A DNA stretch of 64,000 nt. It comes from Halicephalobus mephisto (Eukaryota; Nematoda; Chromadorea; Rhabditida; Panagrolaimidae). This document shows, piece by piece, positions 12,883 through 25,297 of the stretch; position 1 is the stretch's first letter, and each line of letters opens with the position of its first letter. A program made the position numbers and the translations under genes. The stretch covers positions 186,001 to 250,000 of the forward strand of contig SWDT01000016.1 of NCBI GenBank assembly GCA_009193035.1. Direction: 5' to 3'. The notes beneath the pieces were generated by a model, which made no database searches, had not been told where the DNA came from, and saw only the letters and a list, made by a program, of their open reading frames with translations.

Positions 12883-13326
12883 AATTGATTACTGTAACGA
12901 AGCTACCAAAGGATAACCTGGTTTTCCATAAGAATATTGCGAATCAACAATATTTAATTAATTTTTGCAGTCATAAATAACGTTTGGAGAATTTCCGCGT
13001 TGAAAACAAATTTATAAATTGAAATTGAAGTTGGAAAAAATAAAACTAGGATATGATGATTGCAATATCGTATATTTTTTGAACCAGGAGACAAAACGGA
13101 AGTTTTTTTCGAACAAATTCATTTTCAAAAAAATTCTTACAATTTTAAATTACATTGCAGAAAACTACATAAAATTTCTGGATTTGTTGAAATCTATCAA
13201 ATACTCTTGGAACTTTCTAAAACGGTGTAAAAATCAAAATTTGTAATTTTCCATCTTAATCGAAATATTTTTAGATTCTTGTTTGTCAAAAAATTTCAAA
13301 ACAATTGGCCTAACATTTCAATTTTT

Positions 13327-13584
13327 ATGACATTACTAATGCTGTGGTCTTTGGCCACGACTGCTGTTTCAAATGATGCTAATAAATTTCATTCGAATTT
13401 TAATTATTTTAAAAATGAGAATACTCAAATGCTATTAAGCTATACTGTAACTTGCTGGTATCGTAAATTAGACGATGAATCTGATAATATGGGTATTACA
13501 AAAGATCTTCAAAATCCCTTATCTTTGACATCCGTTTATAAGTCTCTAATTAAAGCATTTTTTCATTCCGAAGAACTTAAATAA
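13327..13584 (+). CDS. Possible small secreted protein, 85 aa
   Basis: An ATG frame begins with a hydrophobic, signal-like leader (MTLLMLWSLATTAVS) and continues with polar sequence to a TAA. It contains a single Cys-Trp pair and no recognised domain. No upstream exon or promoter element was identified; an acceptor-like tttttag lies at about 13270, so it could also be the terminal exon of something larger or a decayed gene. The frame lies in otherwise non-coding DNA downstream of the K2P gene, and no paralogue is seen in the window. Confidence 0.3.
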   Translation: MTLLMLWSLATTAVSNDANKFHSNFNYFKNENTQMLLSYTVTCWYRKLDDESDNMGITKDLQNPLSLTSVYKSLIKAFFHSEELK

Positions 13585-16500
13585 GAATCGGCAACTTGGT
13601 CTTAAAATGAACTTCATCACGACTATAGTAGAATCGCCTTAAACTTTCCTAACTCACCTGATTTGATAAGTCTAAGTGAAATTCCAGCACCTGCACCGAA
13701 AATTAATTTTCATATTACGTTTAAATCCTGGAATCCTTAAGTTAATTTGCTTAAGTTTCATTGATATCTATTCTCAGTCATACAGATTTGGTAGATTTTC
13801 GGTTTTCCGAAGAATCTCGATCAACATTTTCCAATTAAAGCATAATTTTTACTCATTTTTAGTCAATTTTCACTGAAAACTATCGATAACCTTTATAGAC
13901 ATTTTCGTAAATTTAAGATTTCTATCATCTTACAGACATGGTAACTTTTACTTTTCCCACCGGTTTCCCGTGAATACAAAGACTCAAGTTGTTGATGTAA
14001 CTTTTGTGATAATAAATCTTTTGTGGACGAATTCTTCCTTCGTTTACTGAGTTTATTCGTTTATATAGAATAATCCAATCAATCAGCAGATTTTCTGCTG
14101 TTGTAATCTTTGAGTTTTTATAACACAGTATTAAATTTGATAAAAAGGATTTTTGAGTAAATTAATTATTAAAATTTCGATTTCCAAGAAATTGTAACCA
14201 AAGTACTCCAGCTGAAAATTTTGTCGCATTTTTAAAGCCGAAATACATCAGAATTGTGTAATTGATATTATCTGGTATTGAATAAAATACGAATACTGCG
14301 AAATGCTCTAAAAACGAAGGATCTTCAGCGCTTATATTTTTCTCGGCGAGATAAACAATCAAAACGTTTCAGAAAATTCCACCATTTTGTAATTTAACGA
14401 TTTCATTAGTTATCTAACATTTATGTCTTGAAAATTTGTTTCAAGTTTAGCAACTTTAATTCAAAAATTAAAAACAAAAAGTTACTTTAGGTGACTTTTT
14501 TAAATGTAGAATCATAACACAGAAAATCATGATTATCTTCAAGATGTCTCTTTAAAATACGCTTTAAGAAATCAGTTTTCGAGGAAAAGTTAAAAGTTAT
14601 AATAGGCAGATATCATTTAAAAAACAAAATCGATTGGACTTAACGAAAACACACAATTCAGAGTTTTATAATCCGGAATTCTGAAAGTTAACTGTTCAAT
14701 TTTGCCCCAATGTTCAAATCCAACGATTCATTACGATAATGTAAATACTTTCCGCTTAAATCTGAGAACAATCATAATTTTCTGTGCTAAGACATCATAT
14801 AAAAAGTACAAAGTTATCTATAGTAGTTTTCTAGTATTAATTTTTGCATTAAAACCGTTAGACTTAGAATACAAACTTCTGAGACACAAAAATTTAGAAT
14901 GTATATTAAAGATATAAATATCGCATCACAGTTCCATCTGCTGAAATGCAAGAAATTAAAAGACCAAACACTTGCAAAAAACGAGAAATTTTCGTAGTTT
15001 ATCAAGTGAGATCTGTTGAGGGTCGAAAATAAGGAACTATTCCTTCCGGACATAGCGACAAAGAAGTGATTATTTTTCGATTTCCTTAAGATGCTAGAAA
15101 CTGAGAAGATGAAGATTTAAGTTTCTTTAAAGTAAAAGTTATTAATTGTCTTCTTTAATTACATTTATAGATCCTATTTTAGGATAATAGTACAAAAATT
15201 GACAGATAGAATAGCGTTACTCACTGTGCCCTTTTGAGATGAGTCATATGAAGTTCTTGATGAGTAAATTCAGAATTCGTAATTCAGTTTTACTGGTTAT
15301 TATTCTTAATCAAAATAACCCAGCAACTGAGTCTCAATTTCCATGTTGTTGATCATTTTTTGAACAACGATTAAATGATAATAATTAACACAAAAAACAA
15401 ATTTTATTACAAAAAAATGAGTGTTAAAATTGATAACTTTAATAAGCGAAGCAAATGGTTCTGAGATGAAGAAACAGAATTTAGTAAACGGGTAAAAAAG
15501 TATTTTTTAACGTACAATATGAGAACTTTCGTATATTTATCCTATTCATTCGCTTTAAAAGATACTCCATCAAAATTTGACGACAAGTTCTGAAGAAGTA
15601 TTCTATATAGTGTAAAATATGCCATGTTTGATCTAAGGTAGTTTGGATAAATGAGATTATTCTGATTATAGAAATCTCTTGGTCTCTTCCTCCAAGAATA
15701 AAGTAGTCAATTATCCAACGTTATTTCTCTATGGAGTTTAAATTAGGACAGACCATTTATTTTCATAGATAAGAGGAGATACATAACGACCATTAATCTA
15801 TTTCTTGCTTTCTGATCTCGAAGATTTCTGTCGAGAAAGTGGAGCAAGTTCTTATTCGTGTCTGGGAGATTCTCATATAAGATACATCCTCGCTTCCTAT
15901 ATATACTTTGGTAAATACCAGGTCTATTTTAGGAACTGCTTTGAATGATGTTCGGAGTTATTAGGATAATAATAATTATCTATTATCAAAAATCCATCTT
16001 CCAAAATCTGTGTGAACAAGTGAAACCTTTTGCGGTAATGTTGATCATTTTTCAGTTTTTTTCTAGATACTTAAATTTCTCCAAAATTTAAACCATCATC
16101 TTAGTATGATTAATTTTGCATTATAATTAAATTCATCTGCTTTAATCAAGCTATCTTCTTCCTTCGAAATATCTCGTGATACTATATCTATCTTTTAAAC
16201 ATATTTTTATTATTTACTGATAATATTTACTTCTTTACTATCAAAAAAATTGAATTTTTTTATTCCGGAGAACCAAACAAGATCGATTGACATGTTCATA
16301 TCTGTCGGAAAGTCCCTAATTACGTTAATTATTCCTTATAGTTCTTGTTTTATGTGCTTTGATTTCCGCCGGCCTATTACGCACATCGAAAAGCTCAAAT
16401 TCCGTGCATTTTCGGAATGATAATGGACTGATTGCTTTTAGTCGATCTATGTTTCCTCATGAACTCCACGTGGACCGTTTTCAGAAAGAAAGCAGTCTAC

Positions 16501-17880
16501 TATTGTACTTTAGTCTTTGATCAGCACGTTTCAAAATTACTTTAGTTCTTTGCATGTTATCAACTTCTACTACAAAGAACACTCTAGCTATAATATAAAG
16601 ATTAACAAAAATCAAAGTACAAGATCAATCTTAAGCGTCTGATCATGGGTTCTTTGGAATATTTCACTGATAGTGTACTGTAGAAAGTCTAGTTTCGTGA
16701 TCTGGAACCTCGGTTTTTTGAATTGCACTAAAACAAGACAATACAATCAAGAGTTTACATTGCCACAAACAACACCTGGACAAATAAAACCAAAAAAAAT
16801 TTAGAAAAAAATCCAAATCAATTATTTCGTTTTTGGATTTGGGATAATTCTAGTCTTCGCTCGTAAATCATCAATTCCAGATTTCTTGAAATAGTTTTTA
16901 TTATTTTTTATCTTCAAAAATTGTGAGAAATTTTCTTTTCTGAAAACTCCATAAATTGTATCGAAGAAAAATAAAAAAGAATATTAATTTTTTTAAATTG
17001 ACAAATCTCCATATTTTTAGAACCTATAAATTAGAAAAAAATTAGTTTATTGATTATTTAAGACCATCTTGAATGAATTTTTTAATTTAGAAAACCGTTG
17101 AACTCAGTGATCAAATTGAATTTTTCGATGTCAGCTAAGGAACATAAGATAAGAATTTTAAAAACAAACACCATTGAAAAGTTAAATTTTTCCTGATTTC
17201 AAGTGAGCAATTCTGAAATTGGAAAATTTACTTTTCCAATATTGAAATTTTTTATTTTATAATTTGTTTCTTTTCATAGAATTTTTATTCTATTAATAAT
17301 AATTTTAATAATATTTCCCATTTTCCGGTTTTTAAAGAAAAACGTTAATCTAGGATTATTTTCAAAATAAGACACTTTCTGTTCAGGAGTCGTCCAGTGA
17401 ATTTTTTCATTATTTTTTCTAATTTCGAGTAAAATTGCGTTTTTTACGTTATTCTTATATTGTTATTTACTCCAGGTTGTGACGATACCGAAAGTATAAA
17501 CTTTATGATAAATACTATAATTTAATCTAAATTAAAGTTAGAGAGAAAATAAGCCCATTAGTTCCTAGACGGAATTTAGACTTCCTTTTGAAGCTGATGT
17601 TTCTCCTTTAAACCCTCGGTGACGTTACTGTGCATTTCTTAGAATTTTACAAATATTCTTCCTTTCGAATTAAAGTCTGATTCTGACGATTTTTAAAATA
17701 ATGATGACTTTTAGCATATTTCGAAACATTCGAATTTCATAGATAACGAATTTTGAAACGAAAAAATCGATTTTGAACAAGTTCCCTCTACTTTGTTCTT
17801 TTTCGAAATTAAGTAATACTTAATGTTTGAATATATTGTGAAATTTAATTACGCAGATTGTAGTTAAATGATTAATTTGT
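13585..17880. other. Long intergenic stretch without a supportable gene
   Basis: Only short frames with no motifs are present (for example 14162-14362 minus and 14702-14917 plus). The stretch 15226-15360 is a diverged copy of sequence at 39700-39850 and is listed separately. Nothing else stands out. Confidence 0.5.
15226..15360 (-). repeat. Dispersed repeat copy 1 (partner at 39700-39850)
   Basis: The plus strand shares ordered blocks with 39700-39850: 'atgagtcat', 'gttcttgatgagtaaa', 'tcagaattcgtaat', 'tccatgtt'. Orientation is the same in both. In the other copy the minus strand is open for 84 codons; in this copy the same frame carries stops, so any gene here is dead. Confidence 0.6.
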
Positions 17881-17991
17881 GACGGAAGGAGTGTGCTGGT
17901 AAGGTTCACAATTAAGCAATATGGCGTAAGAGATTAGGCTCGCAAGGTGAAAAAGATTACCAACATGGCTGGATGTGAAACTCCTCCTGTC
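17881..17991 (+). ncRNA. Candidate structured RNA with a stem-bulge architecture
   Basis: About 111 nt, clearly richer in G than its flanks. The 5' end (GACGGAAGGAGT) can pair with the 3' end (ACTCCTCCTGTC) with two imperfect positions. Inside that, TTCACA at about 17905-17910 pairs with TGTGAA just before the 3' strand of the lower stem. This leaves roughly 12 nt unpaired on the 5' side only, and a large loop. A lower stem, one-sided bulge and upper stem resembles the Y-RNA-like stem-bulge RNAs known in nematodes, but no clear pol III terminator follows, and I cannot match a conserved sequence motif. Alternatives are another small RNA class or an inverted-repeat element. Confidence 0.3.
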
Positions 17992-18649
17992 TGAAATTGA
18001 ATTTCTAATTTCCTAAATATCATTGTATTGAAAAACAATTTCAGTGTGCTTTAAAGATTTTCGTAAATTGCAAAAAATCAAACTCTAGACAATCTACCGT
18101 AAATTTCAATCTTATTTTAGTTGCGTTTTTTGCAAAATTAATCTGAAAAATAACACGAATCAAAAACTTAATGTTCTTTTTAATTTTTTGTCCGTAGTTG
18201 GTTTTTCTAAGACGAAGGTAATCCTCTGATTTAGATTGGTGTTTTCCTCAAACAACTACAGCAACCGGATTTGTGTTCAATTCAACTGTACTTTGTCTAC
18301 TTTTTCCAGAATATGATTTTTCGAACTACACTTAAAAATTTTAACCTCAGAGCGCAATTTGAGATGAAAAATTCCATCGGGGATTGTGTTTTGGACTCTT
18401 GACTGGTCTTAAACCTTCGTCGAGATAAAGTATTTTTTTATTCTTTGTTTCATTTGAATCGAGATCTCGGGTGGTGGGACACATCTAGGTTTTTTCGTTT
18501 TTAATGTTTCACAATTCAGACGAGGGAGGAAGTAATTTGACGTCAAATAACTCTTTAAAGAACTTAGTAATCAAAGTTTAATTGTACTTTGATAGTGTTA
18601 TTATCTACAAGTATACGGTACTTTTTCAAAAGAAAATCCAAATTGTACT

Positions 18650-19170
18650 GTTGTAAACTTTAAAAGTAAGAGTTTTTAAAATTGTCTCGACAGAAACTTT
18701 GAGAATTTTAAAAACCCTTCAGAATCCGCGGCTCCAGACGTTGATTTTAAATTTTTGTTGAATTCTGGAAAATTTTAAGAAATAACAGAAAATTCTGCTT
18801 TTTTAAACCGAAAATAAAAATACTGTAAAATCGTCTCAACGAGAAACTTTGGAATTTTTTAGAAATTCTGAAATTCAGCTCTAGATATTAATTGTTAAAT
18901 TTTATCGAATTTCAAAGATTCTAGGAACTGTTAGAAAACTCAATTTTTTTAAATAAAAAATGTTAGAAATCGTCTCAACGAAAAACTGGAATTTTTTAGA
19001 AAATTCCAAAACTTTTTTCCAAATAATTCTAGAAGATTCTACTGTATTCTAAAACTTGTAGAAAAATTCATAAAATTCTCAAGTTTTGAAACCTTCCATT
19101 GAAATCCGGAAATTTTTGAAATTTTCATAAAATTTCATGATTTCAGAAACTCTCACAAGATTCTGGAAGA
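18650..19170. repeat. Degenerate repeat field with HSE-like units
   Basis: Repeated variants of 'gaaactttggaattttttagaaattctg' occur in succession at about 18690, 18840 and 18965, each preceded by 'cgtctcaacgaga' or similar. At 19027-19039 the sequence TTCTAGAAGATTC is a perfect three-unit heat-shock element (nTTCnnGAAnnTTCn). Similar GAA/TTC-rich stretches occur at 58380-58620 and 61690-61900. No coding potential. Confidence 0.5.
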
Positions 19171-19863
19171 TTGCCCAGGTTTTTATAAACGCTTAGTCGT
19201 TTGTAATTAAGAATTTCCCGTCGATTTTCACAAAGTAGAAATTTTCCCATGATGTTTAAATTAGATCTTATTTTTTCTCGTTTTGCAATGGTTCATATAA
19301 CCTTGCAATTTTATAATATTTACTTTGTTAATTGACCATTGACCACTCGTGCGCGATGTCTGAGCCCAATCACGTGAAGTGCCCAAAACAGAAAATTCAA
19401 AGTCATTCTACGTATATGTACATAAATTTTCAATAGAGAAAAATTTGTCGGATCTTCGAAAGTGCTTTGTACATTGGTCAGTAATCCGTTTCGTCAAATA
19501 ATTCATTTTGTCTCGATCTCGTTGAACTTTATTATTGACCATAGCCTTACATAGCGAAAATTGAAAATTATTCAGATGATCAGGAGCGAAATTATAATAA
19601 AAAAATAAATTTAAAAACGCCCAGAAAAGAACAAATGAATGACCAATGATTTTTCTGTTTTTTATTTTCTACGTTCTTCAATTTCGTTTTTGTACGATTT
19701 TTAGTTGAAGAATTTTTTCGTGAAAAATATCATGTACATACGTTTTCGAAAATATTTTTTTAAAATTGAACTAATTTGGTATCCAACTCGGCTTGACTCA
19801 TCGAACTATGTGAACCCTTCGACTGGTCAAATAATCTGAGAAATATAATTCGTCTTTCAATAG

Positions 19864-19871
19864 TATATAAG
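19864..19871 (+). promoter_or_regulatory. Possible TATA box upstream of the 20.2 kb exons
   Basis: TATATAAG is followed about 340 bp later by the first candidate coding exon at 20204. Intervening sequence is GC-richer than the preceding kilobases, as expected of a 5' UTR, but no transcript boundary can be seen. Confidence 0.25.
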
Positions 19872-20203
19872 TACAAGATTGTCTTAAAAGTGCGGACCGA
19901 TCGAGTTTTGAGTGTCGTCAAACTTCGTTCTTACAATCCGAAGCGAAAGAGGAACAAGACTTCTTTCTGTTCAAAGTAAATCCGAGTCTGCGCGCAAATT
20001 TTTTGCTCTCAGTGCTCTAATGGGAGCAAAACAGAAGGAGTGAGAATTCTTAGACATACTGTACTAAGTGGATTTTGAGTATGATTTTGGAAGTAGGAAG
20101 TTAATTCTGAAATCCTTGAATTTTGGCGTTGTGTGACGAACGTTTTTCGCACAGTTTTTTTTGCATATTTCGCAACATTCGTCTTTTGTTTTTCTGTCTT
20201 GTA

Positions 20204-20620
20204 ATGTCTGTCTTTTCTACCTTGGAAGTGGATATCTACAGACTGAATCATCAGCACTTTACGAAGGAAGTAAGGTTACAGGAATTTTAGAACTAATTTA
20301 TATTCAAAATTCTAGTCGACAGTCCCCTACGCCGACATCCGTCTGTTGTCCACGGCCATCTCCAATTCTTGCATCATTTACGACACCCAGTATGTGCATG
20401 ATGAATTTTCTACGGTGAATCTGATAAGTGTTCAGTTCCACAAATCTGCTTATGCCGTGTCCCTGACTGTGAAGAAGGTTATAGTGAGTTTTTCTTTGTT
20501 TTGTTGTTCTTTTCCATATATCAGTTTCCTTTCTACAGTCATTATCACTCTTTTAGACTTTTGTCAGATTCGAGTGTTCCAAATTTTACCTAAAATTCGG
20601 CTCGGAAGCGGCGGCTGGTA
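20204..20620 (+). CDS. Unidentified gene, first exons only (possible partial model)
   Basis: Three candidate exons fit together: 20204-20269 (22 codons from ATG; gtaagg donor), 20316-20483 (56 codons; acceptor attctag, gtgagt donor) and 20570-20620 (acceptor ttttgtcag; gtaggt donor, phase 2). The first two junctions are in phase 0, giving an ATG-started open frame with coding-like composition (..VPYADIRLL..; ..YDTQYVHDEFS..; ..LTVKKVI). The product has no signal peptide and no domain I recognise. A possible continuation is at 23415-23519, whose first base restores the frame, but its acceptor (ctaag) is poor. Alternatively an acceptor at about 20523 (catatatcag) gives a short ending with a stop. 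The gene could also be a decayed copy. Confidence 0.4.
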
Positions 20621-22690
20621 GGTGCTACGACATACTTTCGAAACATGTCCATAAATCCAAAAAAGTTTCACCTTTTGACTAATTACCGAAGATTCGTAGT
20701 TGGTAGGTGTTTGTTGAGCTTTTAAATTCGTGTCGTTTTCTGAAGAACATTGAAAACAGCAATTATGTGATGACATTGAGAATCCAAAATTGAACTTGTT
20801 CTAATTCACTTTGCCGAATACTGTATTTGGCGTATTTTGCATTCCTTCCATAGCAAACCTGCATTGTTTTTCGATTCCTTAACTGCCTTTGATTTTAATT
20901 AATTTGGGAAAACTTGGTCGTCGGAAGTTGCTCAGATTTCGTGATTTTGATTGACGGTCGATTGACTTTTATTCGAATCTTTGAGCGCTTTGCCTACGGC
21001 GACGGATTCCAATATTCCTCAACTCTCAAGTTCTGCATAGTCATTTCGGAGATGATGATCTTGGTTTCGTTCCAAACAAGTGGGTGGAATGACCAAAAAC
21101 TTACTTTCCATAACAAATTCCACAAAACGTGATACGTGTGCGAATCTAACAGTGTTGGTTTCGAGTCTGATTTTTCGATTAACATTGTTTCCAAAAAGCA
21201 AATCACCGATTCAAATTGGCCTAAATTGAATGTCATTCATATTGGTGAAAAACAATTTTCTTTCGGAAGAGATCAAAGTTTTTTATTCTTTGCTTTTCAC
21301 GTGTTATGTCTTCTTTGTTTCAGAGTAGGCGAAACGGGACATGGAAGAATTTTATACATAAGGCATTCCTGTAAATTTTTGAAAGATGCACTGATTTCTG
21401 TTCTTTTTGGTTCTGCGCACTTCCGTACCCGTCTCCAACGCTCCCGCGGATAACATGTGACGAAAATGGAAACACCCGAAATGATCTAGCGTGGTCAAAT
21501 GACGTCACAAAATATGATCAGCGGGATTTTCCAGCACTGTGAGGAGAGACAAAAGATTAAAGGTCAAGAGACTAGGTATTTCCTTTGAGAATTTTTATTC
21601 CGATTAAGAATGGAACCAAAGATTGTTTTGTCTTAGGATCTCCTTGACGATCGTCACGAGAAGATATTACTCTTTGCTCTTTTCCGTTATCGAGCGGTCT
21701 GAAGACCAAAGTCCCTCTAAATCAGAGAACTTGATAATGTTTACAATGTGATGTTCACATGCGACAGTGAAATTCCTTTTTCCAACTAGGTTTCGTTCGA
21801 GATCATGGGGATTCCGAACGAGTCCAAAGTCCATTTATTTCAAAACTTATTCAAAAATGCGCAGAAAAACTCTGGAATGCGATTGAGAGCACATATTGAC
21901 CGGATTCTGCAAAGACCAAAAGAACTTTAGCGCTGTCGCCGATTTTTGCAGTTTTGGTCTGGTCTTTCATCAGCGACACTATACCACGTCAAGAAGATCG
22001 GAATGTTCAAAATCACTTTTAGGATGAGGAAACGCGACTTGATCAAAGATTGCGAAAATCAGTTTTCAACTATGACTCTACAAAGCGCTCCATTTTTGTT
22101 GAAATAGAAGCGAATTATGTCTATGTACAAGTACTGTACTTAGTTATCTTTGTTCATCAGAATACATGTAGTAGATAAAGTAGAGTAAATTTTGTCTTTT
22201 AGAACAAAAAGTTGAGGTCATTTGTGCTTTGAACTACTGCCAATGGATCACTTAATGCAGATGCTTTCCCTCTTGATTTAAAAAATTGGCCCGTTGCCGC
22301 GCGTACTATGAATCTTGACCTTCGCACCAGTCTGTGATGGCTCCTGTTTTGTTTTGTAAAAATTGCCTTGATTCCCTAACCAAAGACCAGTTTTTGATTT
22401 TTCACATGTTTTAGCAACGCTGTTATCAGTTGTCATTGACAAGTTCTTTCGATACACTAAAATGAAAAGTGATCTCTATGTTCTTTGGCAATTGTCCAAC
22501 TTGTTTTTACTTTTTTGTTATTATTCATTAAATCTGATCGTTTGTTTATTTCTATTGATGTCGACAGAATAGATAATTTTGCAAAGTTTGCAAAGATCAG
22601 ATGGTAGTCATGAGTTATTTCTCAAAGTTAGACTTATTCACCATTTGGAAAACAAATTAAAAATTTCCGATAGACCATGGAACGAAGAAT
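20621..22690. other. Non-coding stretch, GC-richer than the left half
   Basis: No gene could be assembled. Short frames at 21136-21453 and 21320-21508 are on opposite strands over the same bases and lack motifs. The sequence holds many 'tttggtct' / 'agaccaaa' words in both orientations (for example 21703, 21912, 21955). Confidence 0.4.
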
Positions 22691-22695
22691 ACTGC

Positions 22696-22910
22696 TAATG
22701 ATCAATTTAATTCCCGTTGGGACCATTTTAAAACGGTTGCAATAATGGTTTTAGTTTGTGTTTTTAACTATCGTCACTTGTTAGTCATTATTTGGGTCCG
22801 AAGGCGTCAATCCTAGCTAGTGACTAACGAGTGACGATAGTTAACAACATTAAGTTTTTATTGCCACCATTTTTAGATAATCCTGAGGGGAAATGGCATG
22901 AAATCATTAA
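22696..22910. repeat. Long imperfect inverted repeat (hairpin) with a near-perfect core
   Basis: Core arms at 22764-22789 (ttaactatcgtcacttgtta..) and 22819-22844 are complementary over about 26 bp with two mismatches, around a 29-base loop. Weaker pairing continues outward for roughly 60 bp on each side (for example 'ggttgcaata' against 'tattgccacc', 'taatgat' against 'atcatta'). The whole element is about 215 bp. This fits a fold-back MITE; the 81 nt core also has the size of a miRNA precursor. Confidence 0.65.
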
Positions 22911-23414
22911 TGGTGTTTTCGATTCTTGGAATGTTTGAAATAACACACCACGTTTTTTCATCTTTGGTCCTGATTTGAATTATAGTGTTTTAAGTACAAT
23001 TTTAACAGTTTTCAAATTGTTGTTTTTGTACTTATTAAATGGAAAAAGATCAAAAATTACTTTTAAAAAGTAAAGAAAATTACTTTGAACTTTGTTGTTT
23101 TTTGAACTTGAGTAAAAACATTTCTCTTAAGACCACGGTTGAATAACCGATCTGTTCTTTTGAATAATTTCCCACTCTTTGCCCCCTCAAAATACTTGAA
23201 AGTGCTTGTTTTTACTACGCGTGTTTTTGAGAAACGTTGTCAGACGGGACCTTTCTGGAGCCGACATGTACAATCGCCTTTCGTTGTTTTTCAACTTGTG
23301 ATCAGAAATCAGCTTGTTGAGTTAATTCCTTAACATTTGGGCTAGTTCTTCATCTTTGCAGAGAAAAATCTTTGATTTGTTTTTTGCACTTTATTCATTT
23401 CCGGGGCTAAGGCA

Positions 23415-23519
23415 TTACGAAAGCCCTCTCACTTGTGGGGGATCAACTATTGACAAAGAGCAGCTTAGGGCTGTCCTAGATTTGAGTCACACAAGTGCGC
23501 GAAAGTCCAAGGAAAAAGG
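23415..23519 (+). CDS. Exon-like open segment, unplaced
   Basis: In one frame this stretch reads ..HYESPLTCGGSTIDKEQLRAVLDLSHTSARKSKEKG.., with base composition unlike the flanking AT-rich DNA, and ends at a GT (gtattg) donor. It would continue the 20204-20620 model in frame with a Trp codon at the junction. The acceptor is weak and I do not recognise the peptide. It may be an exon of an unfinished gene model or of a pseudogene. Confidence 0.3.
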
Positions 23520-25039
23520 TATTGTTGATGATCTTTGCACATACTTATTTATTAGCTCATACTGTGGCCATGTGATATTTTGCAAAGTTTTGTATTTCTA
23601 AGAAGAGGTGTAACTTTAGTCAAGTTGGAGTTTCAACATGAGTGAGGTATTATTTTAGTTTCGAAATACAAACGCAAAATTCTAATCCAATTCTTTCAAC
23701 GTTTTTCTGGATCAAGATAATCCCGAAATCTGTAAATCCTGGATTTTGGTTTTATCGTGTTTTTGATTGGTTTTTTGAAAGTTAGTGGGCAGGTGTAATG
23801 AAGTAGAGAATTTAATCGCAAAAATATTAAAATTAATAAAGTCGATGGAAGAGCGCTTTTAAAACGAATAATTAAAAGTTAGAAAACATTTTAAAGAAAT
23901 TTCTGACATATGAAATTCCACAAATTTTTCCTATTTTGCTTCAGAACAATGCTCATTAAAAGTAGGAGATGAATTCTGAATATTTATTTGAGAAGTTATA
24001 ATACATACTGTAGCTTATTTCGAAGTTGATCGTACTAAAATTACTCTTCCAAGGCTATCGGTAATGATCCCCTGAAATTGCTTCAAAATGAGGTTTAAGT
24101 GACGTTCAAAACAGCACAATTACGTTGACATCATTTATCCTGTTCTGTCCTTTACAGAAAGATCAAGCTCCGGCTTAAGCAATTCTTGAAATAAGAAATG
24201 TTTACAGCATATACTGCATAAAAGGATCACGAGATGTCTTGTCATATTTGTATTATACAATTATGAATTATTTTCTTCCTACAAATAATTGTGATTCATT
24301 TTTAGAAGAAAAATACTTTACAAGATCTTTGTTGGATATAAAATGTGGATGTTCTAGTTAAATTTCTTGGATTAGTTGGGTATTATGTTTATTTGATGCA
24401 CGTAGGAGTAGGAATCCCCAGGGCGGAGATAAATTCATCAATGAGAACTTTACAAGTTTTGACCTTTCTTATGAAGGCCAGCTGAGTTGCTGTTCTAAAC
24501 TTTGAAAAGGGCAACGGTAGCTTAAAAAGTATATAGTTATTCAACCGTAGTTCAGACCCACATGATGCTCTTGGATTTAACGTTGTAATTTGGTTCAAAT
24601 TCATTATTTCTCGACCAACTTTTTCGAAAATGAAGTTTATGTTTTCGTTTATCAATGTGAAAAGTATGGGAAAATTACTCGAAAGTAATTAAAAATTGCA
24701 TGAAAAAGTAAAAAATCACCATTCGTGTCAGGATCGAAATTGAATAACTTGATTAATTTCTTCAGTCCTTTTCGCAAATGTCGGAAATTAAGTAGTTTTC
24801 TGAATCGGAAAAGTGCGATTTTTTCATTGTAAAATTAATTTAGGCATTTCTTAGAATCTGAAAATATAATTTCATTTTTAGTGTTGTTGACCAATAGTTA
24901 ATTCGACCTTTTAGTTAAAAAGTTATTTTTGTCCTTTTTGTTTCCTTTTCTGACATCCAGATCCCTTTAATAAATTACTGCAAAATATTTTTTTCAAGAG
25001 TTGTCATATAGGCAATTTTTAGAAAAAAACCTTTGAACA

Positions 25040-25297
25040 TTGTTGACTAAAGGTCTAAAAAAAGAAACTCCCTCGTGGACTGGTCCAAATTGGCTCGCCT
25101 CCATCGTAAGCTTAAAAGGCCAAGTTGTTTTCAGGGCACTTCCTGGAAAACGACTCATGGCATTTTCGAATTTGCAAAAGCTCCTCCCGAGCGTGGGTCA
25201 ATTCGAAAAAAAGTACGACCAGAGAATAATCTTTCTCGGATTACTTTGGGGATTCCGCCATTTGGTCATTGTGAAATGCAAATATAAAGTCAGCTGA
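25040..25297 (+). other. Open reading segment of unclear nature
   Basis: Two overlapping plus-strand frames (25040-25297 and 25075-25287) are open through a GC-richer patch. A GT at 25105 (gtaagc) and a ttttcag at about 25134 lie inside, but the intron would be about 30 bp, shorter than any other in the window. No motif or start context supports a gene. It could be conserved regulatory DNA, an exon, or a relic. Confidence 0.2.
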
